DNA of 64,000 nt from Helopsaltes ochotensis (taxonomy: Eukaryota; Chordata; Aves; Passeriformes; Locustellidae), in assembly GCA_013400155.1 (NCBI GenBank), contig VXBM01000996.1, positions 246,458 to 310,457 on the forward strand, in the 5' to 3' direction. Below the pieces are notes generated by a model that was not told the origin of the DNA, did not search any database, and saw nothing but the letters and a program-made list of their open reading frames with translations. How positions within the stretch are numbered: the stretch's first letter is position 1; each line of letters starts with the position of its first letter. Shown here one piece after another: positions 13,401 through 25,700 of the stretch. A program made the translations under genes and the position numbers.

Positions 13401-13657
13401 TAACTCTTCCTTATTTGTAGAAGCAAGTGCTTGCCTCTGTGAGTCGTTTTTGTTTTGGCCACTTTATCTGAAACTATTCTTCCTTTCTTAACTTGATTTC
13501 TCTGGGTAAATGTTCATGTTTTGCAAGGTATTGTAAAATGCGAAGTATACTGTTTAAGATTATTTAGCCTCCTAAAATGGAGGGAACAGAAAGTGTAACT
13601 GTTTACTGGATTTCAGCCCTTGGAATTAAATTACTACGTTTTTCTTTTTCTCTATAG
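10431..13657. other. Non-coding sequence up to the first coding exon
   Basis: Mostly AT-rich sequence with no recognised gene or repeat. The stretch 12640-12930 and parts of 13150-13350 are GC-richer and carry overlapping open frames on both strands without similarity to anything I know. The last bases before 13658 form the polypyrimidine tract and acceptor. Confidence 0.5.
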
Positions 13658-13719
13658 GATCTCGAGTAGCAGGATGGAAGAACTCTAACTGATAGAGGCA
13701 GAGAACGGGCCCTTTCGAC
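13658..13719 (+). other. OSBPL8: 5'UTR part of the first coding exon
   Basis: A pyrimidine-rich tract ending in TCTATAG gives an acceptor at 13656-13657, so this exon is not the first exon of the transcript. The 62 untranslated bases contain an in-frame TAG at 13693-13695, nine codons before the ATG, which rules out an N-terminal extension within this exon. Upstream non-coding exon(s) and the promoter must lie farther 5'; I could not identify them in bases 1-13657. Confidence 0.85.
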
Positions 13720-13761
13720 ATGGAGAACGCTCTGGTTGATGGGGAACTGGATAGAAATTCA
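13720..13761 (+). CDS. OSBPL8: OSBPL8 coding exon 1 (start codon, residues 1-14)
   Basis: Encodes MENALVDGELDRNS, matching the start of the long ORP8 isoform (mammals have a similar MEGGLADGEPDRTS). The start is chosen because of this similarity, the upstream in-frame stop at 13693, and a good initiation context (G at -3, G at +4). The donor is TCA|GTGAGT, phase 0. This short acidic N-terminus is specific to the long isoform and has no known fold. Confidence 0.95.
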
Positions 13762-16700
13762 GTGAGTAACTTAAGTGTGCCTTTTGTGTAATGAGGAGAG
13801 GAATGTGAAAATGCTTTTACGGAGAAAGGGTTAAATGACTTGAAACTGTTGCCTTTCATTTTGAATTGATACTTTTCTGGTGAATGCATTTGGAATATCG
13901 TGTACTGTCATGTATCATTTACTAGATTCTCATGGCAGGAGGGCTGAATGTCAAAAAACTTTTGGATTTTGGGTATGATTTTTGGATTTTGTCTCAGAGT
14001 CCCAAAGGAAAAAGATATTCCTCTCAGTCTAACTGGCACTTTGCTAGTTAGTGACTATGGACAACAGAAAAAATAATATAGAATTTGGTGGAATGAGGAG
14101 CAGAAAAGACAGGATGAGTGATAATTATATGCTATTAAAGTAATCTGAGGTTTAAGAGTTGATAATCTGTACTGATTATAAAATTTCTGAGGCAGTGAAG
14201 CTCTTTCTAAGCACAGTTTAAAAACAGGAAAGCCTAAGGGGTACTATCCTGCTTTTTTTCCATCATCATCATAAATTTTGAAATTATTTAAGAGTGTAGT
14301 TTTTCCACAAGTTGTGTCATGTAGAAACACTTTTATAGCTGAAGCAGGAAATGTTTTATAGTTTCCAAAGCACTGCCTCCCAAAAGCAAAATAGGATATG
14401 TTTTTCTGTAACTGAGGTCAAGGGCAAATTTACCACCTCATTACAGACAAACTTTATTTGTGATAGTCAGCTACTACATGGAGCTATTAATTTGATCAAG
14501 TGTTTTATTGTTGTTTTTATCTTAAGTGGTGAGTTGGGAAACAAACTGTTTTACAGTGCATTTAAGGAAATTCTTAGCTTTTTTTCTGTAATGAACAAAT
14601 TCATTGGTTTGCTGCATGGTCCATGCATTTATATCCCAGATGACGCATGCCATGAGTATTAACTGTCAATTATGCAGTAGGATATTTTCATTTTTTTAAA
14701 AAATGCTGCCAGCTGAGTTGCTGTGCTCCTTATTTCCTCAAAATATATTAAAAAGTGCTAGTTTACAAAACACTTCAAAGTAACGTAAAATGTGCTACTT
14801 TTCTTTTTGTGACATGCCTTCAGAAGAGCATGACCTTAAGAAGGTTCCTCAAAATGAGTCTCTGTTTTACCAAGACTCTTTTAGAAGAATGCTAAGTGGA
14901 AGGATAGATTGCCTTTCATCCTACGTGCTTCTGAATTGTCATCTCAGAATAATTTTTTTTAACTGATGGTATATTGTAATAGGCTACTTTAAGCATTTCT
15001 TAATCAAAATATCAGCCAGTGGGGGAATTGTCTGTCTAAATTGCAGTTACAGTGTCAAGTTTTGTGTGTTGCACCACAGGTCTTAAAAACAATTTTGAAA
15101 GCTTGGTAGTCTAATATACAGCCTAGTGTATATCATAGTAAAAAAAAGTGAAAATGAAATATTAGGAATACCATATGTATTTTAAGAGAGATTGACCCAG
15201 TAGTTTTGAAGACCTTTAATCAATGCAAATCCCGACACTTCTCAAAAATTTAAACTTTTTGAAACCATGTTTAAAATCTTTCAGTATTCTAGACTTTTAG
15301 GTGCAATCTGTTGTTTTGGATTTTTTTTTTTTTTAAGTTCCATTGTCATGAGAAGATTCATGAAACACATTTGTTGCACTGTGCATGAGAAATACTGATC
15401 AACTCTTTCTCCGCTTTTAAGTCCTTGGGGATGTTTCTAGGAGGTATCTGAAAAAACCCTTCTTAGAAGTGTCAGCTTTCTAATTTGCTTTTTTGGCTTG
15501 CTTATTAAAAGAACAAAAGATGAGGATATCACAGACCTTAATGCTGTGCTTGCTCTTTTCTTTCCAGAGTCTGTATACAGAGAAGTCTCATATTAAATGA
15601 TCTTCCTGTCTAACAATTAGGTTGATAAGTACTGAAAATAAACTTGAAGACAAAGGCTGTGACAGCTCAGCAAACTATTTTTGTAGTCTGACACCATTAA
15701 GACAGTGCAAAATAATAGGTGCTTTGAGTTCTTGAGAACATTATTTGTATGTATTATACTTTTCTATAAAATAATAAAAATACAAATCTAACAAGTCTCA
15801 CTGCCCCAGAACTTAGAACATTACATGAAAATGTATTGTATAAACCATTCTTTTTTGAAATACATTTTTTAGTAATTTTTAGTCACTTCTAATTTTAGCT
15901 AAGGCATATATTTAATAAATAATTTGCCTGTGATACAAGTTATAGAGTCGGTATCAGTCCTTGATACTTAATACATCAACAGACACAAAAGCACCTTTTT
16001 TTCCTTGAAGCTTTGAATAGATGTCCTTTTTATTGATCAGATTTGTAGGTAGGGTCAGTAGGTCCTGAATTTAAATCTAACTGGATTAATTTTAATGGTT
16101 TGCACGTATTAGGGATGGCCTTCAGGGAAAGTCTGTCTTCAGCAAGGTGAAAACTCAAACTAGGCTTTAGAATGTTCACTTAAACTATTAAAAATTCACC
16201 TGTATGTTTTAATTGTAAAAAGTCTTTTAAAAAAAAAAACTTTTGTAATACAAGATTCAGACATGCTAGCGTGACATATGCTTTTGCTTTTACACTAATA
16301 TTCTACAGGAAAAGGGTATTTTTTTTAGAAGAAGTTGGCAGATATAACTTAAAGTTTAGTAACAGTTGTTATAAGCTTTGTTTCTGAGAAATGAACATCT
16401 AAAAATAGTGCTTTTTTGAAGCACATGAGCTGTAATTGTATAATAACAATTACAGCTGTTGTCTCGTGATGCTTTATATTGCTGAATTTGTATTGCTGGT
16501 TTTACTTCTAAGTCTTAGTCAAAAACTTTACTGGGAGGAGGACTAGGCTTTGTATATTTTGGTAGCAACATTTTAAAGTAATTGTGCCTCTGTAGAAATG
16601 AAATTGGTCATGTAGTGTTGAATCTGTCAAAGGATTTGTTCTGTAATCTCTTATCAAAGTCATCAATTATATAATGTGGAAACAAGGGTAGGCTGTGCCT

Positions 16701-19700
16701 CTGGGAATATGTGTATGTTTCTCTTAATTTTGTATATTTAGAATAAGAGTCATGGGCGGTGATGGACAGGAATGTCGTGAGAGCATTCTTTTCAGAGGAA
16801 ACACTGAAGTAGTAGAACTGACATGTTTTGTTCCCTCAGTTGTTTGGAACCCCAGTCTGCAGTGATATGAATTGCAGATGATAGAGGCCATTGAAAAATG
16901 AAAAGGTCTTTTTGGCCAAAATAGTCTCATTTCAGTACCTTAACATCTTGCACCAGCGTTTAGAAATATATATTCTGCAGGTTTTAGGTATAGACCCAAA
17001 TACTTGTGATGAAGAAAGGGGGTTGACCAGTAACCGGGAGAGTTTGGTGTGTAAACAGAATGTCAGTTGGAGAAGATCAAGGACAGGGTTAGACAGGCTT
17101 GTGTTTCAGCCTCTGGCATAGGAGCTGTTTGTACCAGTTCATAGGATTAACCACGCAGTGCTAAAATATTTACGTGAAAAGCCCCTGCATCGTCATCTCG
17201 GGTGGCGGGTTGCCGTGCTCTCTGGTGTCATGTTGCATCTTGGCCAGGGCTGCTTGCAGGGTAGGCAGGGAGACAGGACCTGCTGCGGTGCCTTTTCACT
17301 CTTATTTCTTCCACACATAAGTAACGCACTGTGAGTGAGCATCTGGCTGAGTCTCAGGTACTTCTGATCCTGTGTGTCTGTTTAAGGGTATTTTTCCCGT
17401 TCTGTTCTCTCGCTTTAGCTCCCAGTGAGAAATAAAGCAGCCCAGTGCTGAATAGCAGTGCTCCCTGTCTGTCGGTCAGTTGCTGGATCTCTATATAGTT
17501 TCTGCAGGCTTCTTGTTCTCTTGTCAGTCACTATTCTCTTGAACCTAAAATCAGCGTAGGGTAAGACAGTTCGAGTCTGAACATAAACTGTTCCTAGTGT
17601 GCAGTATGTTATCTGTACATTAAGAATAAACACTTTGCCTTGAAAGCCATTGAATTATTGAATATATTTCATGTGCTACTACCCCAACCTGTCTGGTAAG
17701 TTCATGGGTTTCACTCTTTGACCTGAATTTATCTGGCAGGAATAAAAGGTTATTTTCCAAGTGTGCTTATGTTTATATTTTATTTCAGTTTTTCCTGTTC
17801 AGTCAAGTTCTGTTCCAAAAAGCATAGAATTATGAAAGAAGGGTTCCCTCACCTTTACAATGATGTGTACTGCAATTGTTGTATATTCGTTGCAGTACTT
17901 GGCATTTGCACATTGCAGTGTCATTAGACAATTTAACACGCTTAGGCAGATGTGAGGGATTAAAAAAAAAAAATCAATGTTTTGAGGTCAGGAGTGCAAC
18001 ACAAGATTCCTGCTTCCAAAGATTTTGATTATGATTTTTCTTTTTTACATTTCCTGCTTTTAAGTCTTGATAAGAGAGGCAAGATTGGAGCCTCTTTAAT
18101 GCAGAGCATGGATTTTGTTACTTTATGGAGCAAAAGCTTTTTATTTGGGATATAGAAGATATGTCATGTTTGGATTTATTTTACTTAAGGAGGAAGTGTT
18201 CATGCTGATCAGTATTCTTGTTTTCTCCTTTTCTATTATTCACAGATTTCAAATGTAGTAAATCCTTAAAGACATTAGTGGAATTTGCCTTCTATCTGTA
18301 CATGGCTGAGCACAATGGGATCTTAGCTTTGATTGTGGTCTTGGTTAGCAAGGATTTAAAAAAGATTCCAGATCAAATGCCAGAAAGGCGTTCAGGCTAT
18401 TACTGTGTAGTTACTCTCCTTTAGTGCCTATATTTGATGCATTCAGTGGGAGAGAAATTTTATGCAACTTGGTTCTGTGGAAATACTTAGAAATAAAATA
18501 TCCTCTTAAATTTAAAACTGCACTGCTTGTCTTGCATCCTAATTTCTAATGTTACCTGTGTTTGTGGATGAACTGAATCTGTGGCTTCAAAGTTTGTGTT
18601 TATATGCAAAAGCAGTTATGCTTGGATCTAGCATTAGTAGGTACTTGCACATTACTTATGGCTTTAAGGTTTTTTTTTTCTTCTGAAACACTTTTCTGAA
18701 AGATGAGTGGTTTTGAAATAACATGTTGTGTTATTTCAGTTTTCTTCAGAGCTTCAGTCTTTTGAAACCACTCCAGCTTAAAATTCCTGTAAAAATGCTA
18801 TGTATCAAGTCATATGAGCACTAAATTGCTGCTGGAGAGTTTCCACTCAGAAGTGGTTGAGGCAGTTGCTGTTTACTAATGATGGCTTCTAATAATGGCT
18901 TTTCAATAAGCATATTTGTCAGATTTGTTGCTTCAGCTTTTCTGAACTGCAGAGTCTCTTGGGGTCTTGCCTTTGGCATTGAGGTGCATGTTGTATTTTA
19001 GTTATGAACTAACACTGTTTTCATTGTCCTTCTTTCCCGCTGCTGCTGCTGCTTTTTGTGCACTTGCTTCTTCCTGGCCTGGATTTTTATGTTTGCTGTT
19101 CTTCATTCCTCAATTGTATGTGTACACAGCATCATGGTGACAACAGAGACTCTCCTGGACAATCAAGTAAGTAACTCCTCTCTCCTATATTAAGTTTGCA
19201 CATGTGTTCATAGTAGTTAGCATATATCTTTGCTTATAGTTGCTGGGATAAGTACTAGATTTTCTTCTGTATCATAATTGAAAAGTTGAAGTGTGGTGAC
19301 AATTTGCTGTTGGAAAAGTAGTGTGCCTGGCATACCGCTTATCCAAATGTTTCCCTGCCATGGGCTTTATTTTGTGGTGGGTATTCTTCACCTCTCCCAG
19401 TCATGGCCAGGTAAAAAACCCTTTTATTTTATTTATCTGGAAGACAAAAAGCTATCTTTATCAGTTTGAGATGAAACTTTAAAATACTATTGTAGTATAG
19501 ATAGTCAAGATATGGAAATAATTGTTCATAAACACTTTTTAATTTTTGAGCTTGTCAATTTCTAGTGCTATGTGTGGTTCCATTAGTTTCAATAATTTTA
19601 CATATTCAGAATTGAACAGGTTTATATATATAGTAGTTTGTCAGGATTTGGTCTGGTGAGGTTCTAGGGAAAACTTCAGATGTATGTACAGGCTTACATG

Positions 19701-22700
19701 AAGCCAAAGACCTACTGGTGCCATTGGTTTGTGGGCGTTAGTATGATAGTATGATTGGCAGAGTAATTTTGCCTGGGATTAAGAGTTAATGTATGTGGGA
19801 AAAAGAAAGATGCAGACTCAACTTGTTTCTTTTTTCTGTGAGAAATCTGTGCAGAAGCTGTGGTCTTAGCTGATATGGCTTATTATATACATTAAAAAAC
19901 ACCGTTGAATTGAATTGTAATAAACCTCTTCCTGTATAGGATGTCCTTGTGCTATTTTCAGTGGTGTAGGCACTTTCACAGGCTCATTATAGAAACAGAA
20001 GTGGGAATCCTGACACTTCAGATTTTTTTTTCATAGCTTTAACCTGAAATAAATTGGCTGTTAAGACCCCAATTTATGTTTCTTCTAAGGTATGAGTTAT
20101 ACCGACAGACTTCTATATTAGTAATTTGATGACCAGTATGATGAACATGAACAAAGTATGTATTCTCAACTCTCAACAGTTCTGTTTGCATTGAAATGTG
20201 ACCTGTAAAGAGTCTCAAGGAGGTTTTGATATTTACTATTCGTTGTTTCTTCTCGAAAATGACGCCTTATCTTCTTCTTCACCTCAGAGCAAGCATCTGA
20301 GCATTAGGTTGAGGCATTTTTCAGGAGGGGGGACAACTTCCTCCTAGTGGCTGCTATGGTGTGGATAAATAGTTGTGTTCTTAACTAATTTATTTCCCTT
20401 TGTTTAGTACTTTGTGATGGTTTGTATAAAAAGGAGATTTAAAAACTCCCTTGCCAATCATTTTTCAGCTTTATAGATGGAATTTCTCAAAAACCCACTT
20501 GGTTTAAGAAGTTCACCTTGAATCCCCAGGCATGTGAAGTGATTGCCACGTATTCTATATTAGGTGATACATAAACTCTGGTAGGAAAAGAGCCTTTCTG
20601 ACAGTTCTAGGAATTGTTGTAGGACCGAACTGACTCCTAATGAAGGAATATGAATTTTACAGTGAGTTTTGAAGCTTGTAGTCCTGTTAGTGTGACTGAG
20701 TCACAACTGATGAATGTAGCTCATGCTTTAGTAACACTCATGTGCAGAGCTTGCTTATGCTCCAGGTTACTGGCAAGTACTGCCTGAGAAATTATTGCAT
20801 TGTGACAGCTTAAAGAAGCCTTTGGAATTCTTAAGCTTAAAGCTTAAAAAGAGTTAGCAGTGCCACATTCACAAACAAGTCTTCTGCACAGGTTACTAAG
20901 GAGAGGGTTACTAGTGCAGTTCCTGCTGTGGCACCCACGATGTCACCTGCTGCAGTGGCATGGGGGCTGGTGGGGGCACCTGCAGAGCACATTATGCTGA
21001 GAAATCCCATCCCTGCAGAAGCTGGGTGGCCAATGGCTCATCAAAAGGAACTTTCAGCTAGTTGGCTGAAAGTTGGTCCTCCTTCAGTGCACTGTACACC
21101 TTGAATCTTTAAAACAATTATAGCTCACCCTCCTTGCAGCGACCCATTTTGTGTAAACCTGTGAAGCAGCTGTTTTCTTACCCCCTTTCATTTTCACATC
21201 CAAGACCTTCTGTCATACAGTCCCCTCCCAAGACTTCAGCAACTGCCCTGTGCCCCACTTTCCCTTACTTGTAGTTGCAGAACAATAAACAGCTAGTTTG
21301 GTACAAAAAGATCAAAATCAGACATGAGTTTGAAATACTGGCATTCTGGCACTGATAGACTTGAATTCTGTAAAATTTCTTTACGTATTTTTCCTCAGCA
21401 ACAGTTCGCATAGAATATAGTTTGTCTGGAGCAGAGCTTTAGATGGCTTATCTCTTGTAGAAAAATAATACAGGTGGGTGTACTGCAATCCTTGCATTCT
21501 TCATAGCATTATTTAGGATGGAAAACACCTTTTAGAATCAAGTCCAACTGTTAACCCAGCATTGCCAAGTCCACCACTAAACTGTGTCCCCAAGTGCCAC
21601 ATCTATATATCTTTTAAATACCTCCAGGATTGGTGACACTTCCCTGGGCAGCCTCTTGCAATGCTTGAGAAGCCTTGTGGTGAAGAAATTTTTCTAATAT
21701 CCAATCTAAACCTCTCATGCCACAACTTGACACTGTTTCCTCTTGTCCCATCACTTGTTATGTGGGAGAAGCTACCTTTCAGGTAGTTGTAGAGAGCAGT
21801 GAAGTCTACCCTGATTCCCCTTTTCTTCAGGCTAAACAACCCCTGCTCCTTCAACCATCCTCATCAGACTTGTGCTCCACACCCTTCACTATCTTTCTTG
21901 CCCTTCTCTGGACACTCAAGCATCTTTTTATTTTTTCATACTGCTTTGTGTTCATTCCAGGTTTTGCTGCAAAATGTTTCCACTACTGTAATAAGAGTAG
22001 TGATAAAGCTAAGAAGGCCTTTGTACTTTGCAGAGTCCATCCAGAGAATAGAACTTGTTTGGTTTGACTCAAACCTTCTGCTGAACTTTTAAGGAAAGCT
22101 TGGGAACTCATAAAATCATCAGTGTTGTAAGTTCCAGTCTTTTCTTTAGTAAATTTTGCTTGTTTCCCTCTTTGAACACGTTGTCAGTATATCTGCTTTC
22201 CCACGACAGGTGTTACAGAGACAGTCATTCTTTGACTATGAAAAAAGGTACAGTTTTGTTGTGTGCCGCTTAACAAAATGTACAGAAACTATAAAACAGG
22301 ATGGCTAGCCAGGTGATCCTAAAAACAGATAAGAAGACACCAGACAAATCTTTCAGACTGATAAGGTTCAAGGGGAGTAACTCTTCTGCTTTAAGCCTTT
22401 GCCTTGACAGAATTTGTACGATACGTATTGCTAAGATTTGTTTCTTGTGATGTATGTACAGACATTCATCTTAGCTTTCTGGGATGTTGGTACAGTTTGA
22501 TCTGGCAAGCTGTTCCATGGGTTGGCTGAGTTGTGGCTAGTTAAACCAAAAGCTATCACAAAAGTGGCAAAGAAAAGTATTTCAGAAGATAAGCAACAGC
22601 TCAGTGCTGTATCTGTACTGAATATCAGCCTTTCCAACCTCATGCTAATTTTTATTTCCATCTTTTGCTTCATGCCTTAGACCAGTCTTACTGGCTTCTT

Positions 22701-25700
22701 TCTGCCATCCTCTCCAAAGCAAATATCTGGATTGAAAACCTCAGTTTTTAATATGTTATGTTTCACAACAGAGCAGTTGAATACCAGTTTCATAAGTAGC
22801 AGTGAAGTTCTTAATACAAATCTATGCGCAAGCGCATAACATCATTGAATGAGCATCCATTTTCTATTTCAGCAGTGGTAACAAACAGTGATGAGCAGCC
22901 GATAACTCCAGGAAAAATGAACCAGCACCAGGGGAAAGAAGCCTATTTTACTCCAACCAAAGAGTTACTCCAACCATGTCTCAGTCCAGGATCTGCCCAT
23001 AGTCATGGTAAGACAAAGTTATTTTTTACAGACGTTTTTAAGAACTTAAATTCTGACATTAATTATCTGTCCCACATATTGGTTGAAAATCACCGCCTTT
23101 TACAATAAAGAGGCAAGGAAAAAAGCATATTGAGATTTTATATGTAATTATTTGTATCTGTGCATTAATCTGAAACAGGAAAAAACACATTATGTGATGC
23201 ACTAGTTTATTAAGGCATGCTGTGATTTGTTTAATGGGATAGCAGTCCACACAATGGTAAATGATTATTTGTGTGTAGTCCTGTAAAACCCATGGTAACG
23301 TTCTTTTCTCAGTATTCAAGTTGTGTATTACTGCAGCTCTGTTATGATGTACCATAAGTGGAACTTTTGTGGAAAGATACTTCAACAATTACTTCTACTG
23401 CGAGACCCTTCTCTTTAGAAAAAGAAAAAAAAAAGAGAGGTTTCAACACTATTTTTTGCCAGCTTTCAAGCGGTTCCTCTGCCTTGCTAAACTGTTGAAA
23501 ACAAAGTTTCTGGATCCATGAGAACTGACTGGATTGGAAAGTGAAGCTCATTAGTAGACCTGATATGCTGATAGACTGTTAAAAACAAACAAAAAAAACC
23601 AACTGATAGTTGCTCTCCTTGTGCTTATTTGCATTTGAAACTACTTGCATTTACTGCTTAGGAAATCATTGGATATTTTCTTGGGGTGTGAAGTTCAAGA
23701 AAATGTCAGGCGTCTAAAATTCATCTTCTCTTCCCTTTTCCTATTGGTAGCCATCCTAGTCATCCATGCTTCCTTTAAGTTTTTTTCATGAGTAGTGTTC
23801 CTGAAATGGTTTTATATTTTTAACTGGTTTTGGTATGAGTCTCCCTAACGGCCACAGCTTGCTTTGTCAAAGTAATGATACTAGTGTTTCAGAGTAATAA
23901 AGGTGCAGTGTCTTAGGTGACTGAATCATATTCCTGTTTTCCCGTTCAGTTCTATTAGGCAAGAAAAAAACTTTGAAATGAAGACAGTTGTTACTGTGCT
24001 CAATCTGGTAGTATTTTAGTGTATTGTGAAGTTATTATGGTAGTATTTTTGGTGCTACACATAGCTTGCTTGAATATATTTCCCAATTCCTGGTGTTAGC
24101 TCACTGGAACAGCACTTGATGTCCTCTGGCTTGTGTCAAGAAATTTAGTCTGGAAATATTTTCTGTATAATATAAATATAACTTGTTTGTAATTTTTATT
24201 AGGTTGAAAGAACTTTTGGTTATTTTCTCACTGTACTGTGTTGAATCCTTTACTAGACAAACACTGGAGTTATGCAAGTGTATTTTAATATTCTAATAAG
24301 TTCTTCCTTTTAATATTGATGTTCCCACTAAGTTACAAAGTCAAACTGTTGTGTTATTTCAGGGCTTTCACTCATAGGAAAATCATTAAAATGGGCTTGA
24401 AAAGCAGTAAGATTTGATTGTCCTATGTCAAGCTCCTTGTAGATACTAAGTTTCCTCTCCAGATTTTTTTTCTTCTGAATATTTCAGGCCTTATATAAGT
24501 GAATGTAAGCCAGTTAAATGTATTTGTCCCCTTTTTAGCATCAGTCATCACTGACTTAGTTTTCCAGGAGAACTACAAAATACAAGGCTGTACTTTCATG
24601 AAACAAGAAATTTGGCTTGCATTCAATTTTAGTAGAGAAATGGTACAATGTGGGCTAGGCTTCAGCAACCCACATTTTCAGAAAAAATGTGAGCTTATTA
24701 CTTTGGAGAAAAAGATGTGAAAGTCTGAAAAATATGAAGTAGAACAGAGCTTAATGTGATGGAATATTTGAGGCTGACTGTTGGAACTGAAATCCAGTTG
24801 ATCAAGGTCTTTATGATGTGCTTGTGGTATGGTATGAGGTAGGAAATGTTTAGATACAGTATTTGAAGGCATTTACAAGGAACTAAATGGAAATACTTTC
24901 AGTCACTGATACCTGAAGTCATCCTTAGGAAATGAGTAATGTAAATAAACAATTCAACATCATGCTGGCACAGAAAAACAGAGAATCAAAACAGTAACAT
25001 GTATGATACTGTCTACAAAGAACTGATTAAACATATATATATATATATATAAGGGAGAACTGTAACACTGGTACTTAGCTTTTGCTGCTGGGCAGTTGGA
25101 TATTGTGCAATGCTGTTTGGCCACTTTTACCTAGGTTGTTTCCTGCTGTCTGAATAAAAGGCACCTGTATTGCAAGGGCACTTTGGCAGAGAACTTGTAG
25201 CTCAAAACCAGCTGAGTGGGAATGGAACAAAGCCTGTGATGGGGCAGTCTCTTTGGTGAGCAGCACTAACTTTGGTGTTAATCTGGAAATCACCATGGCG
25301 GCTGTCTAGGGAGAGGCATTCTCAGTGACCGTTTTTTGGAAAATCTACTGGAACAAGGTTGATTTCTGTCATCTGCTTGTGTTTTAAGTAAGATCCTAAT
25401 GACAAGTATTACAAATATGGTTAAAACTACATGAGTCTTACTGTGAGGCTGCTGAGATAAACATTTAACATCAGTTTGAGCCACTGACTTCCTGTTTGGA
25501 ACAAAGAGAACCATGTAATATGTCAATGTAAAGTTGTAAGTGGTATGTATTTTATGGTTTTAGGTGCTGCTGTGTATAAATACTGTGTTTTTGTTTCTGA
25601 CCATAGCTCTGGATTTCAAAAAGCTTCTATTTTCCTGTATTTGTTTTTTCAGTCTAAGACATGTCTTCTTCCCCTCTCAATCCTGTCACTCATGAGATGG

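Larger units (their letters stand above)
13762..19129 (+). other. OSBPL8: OSBPL8 intron after coding exon 1
   Basis: 5.4 kb, GTGAGT to ACACAG. AT-rich. It holds a 12-bp-arm inverted repeat at 16428-16457 and a (GCT)5 run at 19039-19053. No transposable element or extra exon recognised. Confidence 0.8.
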
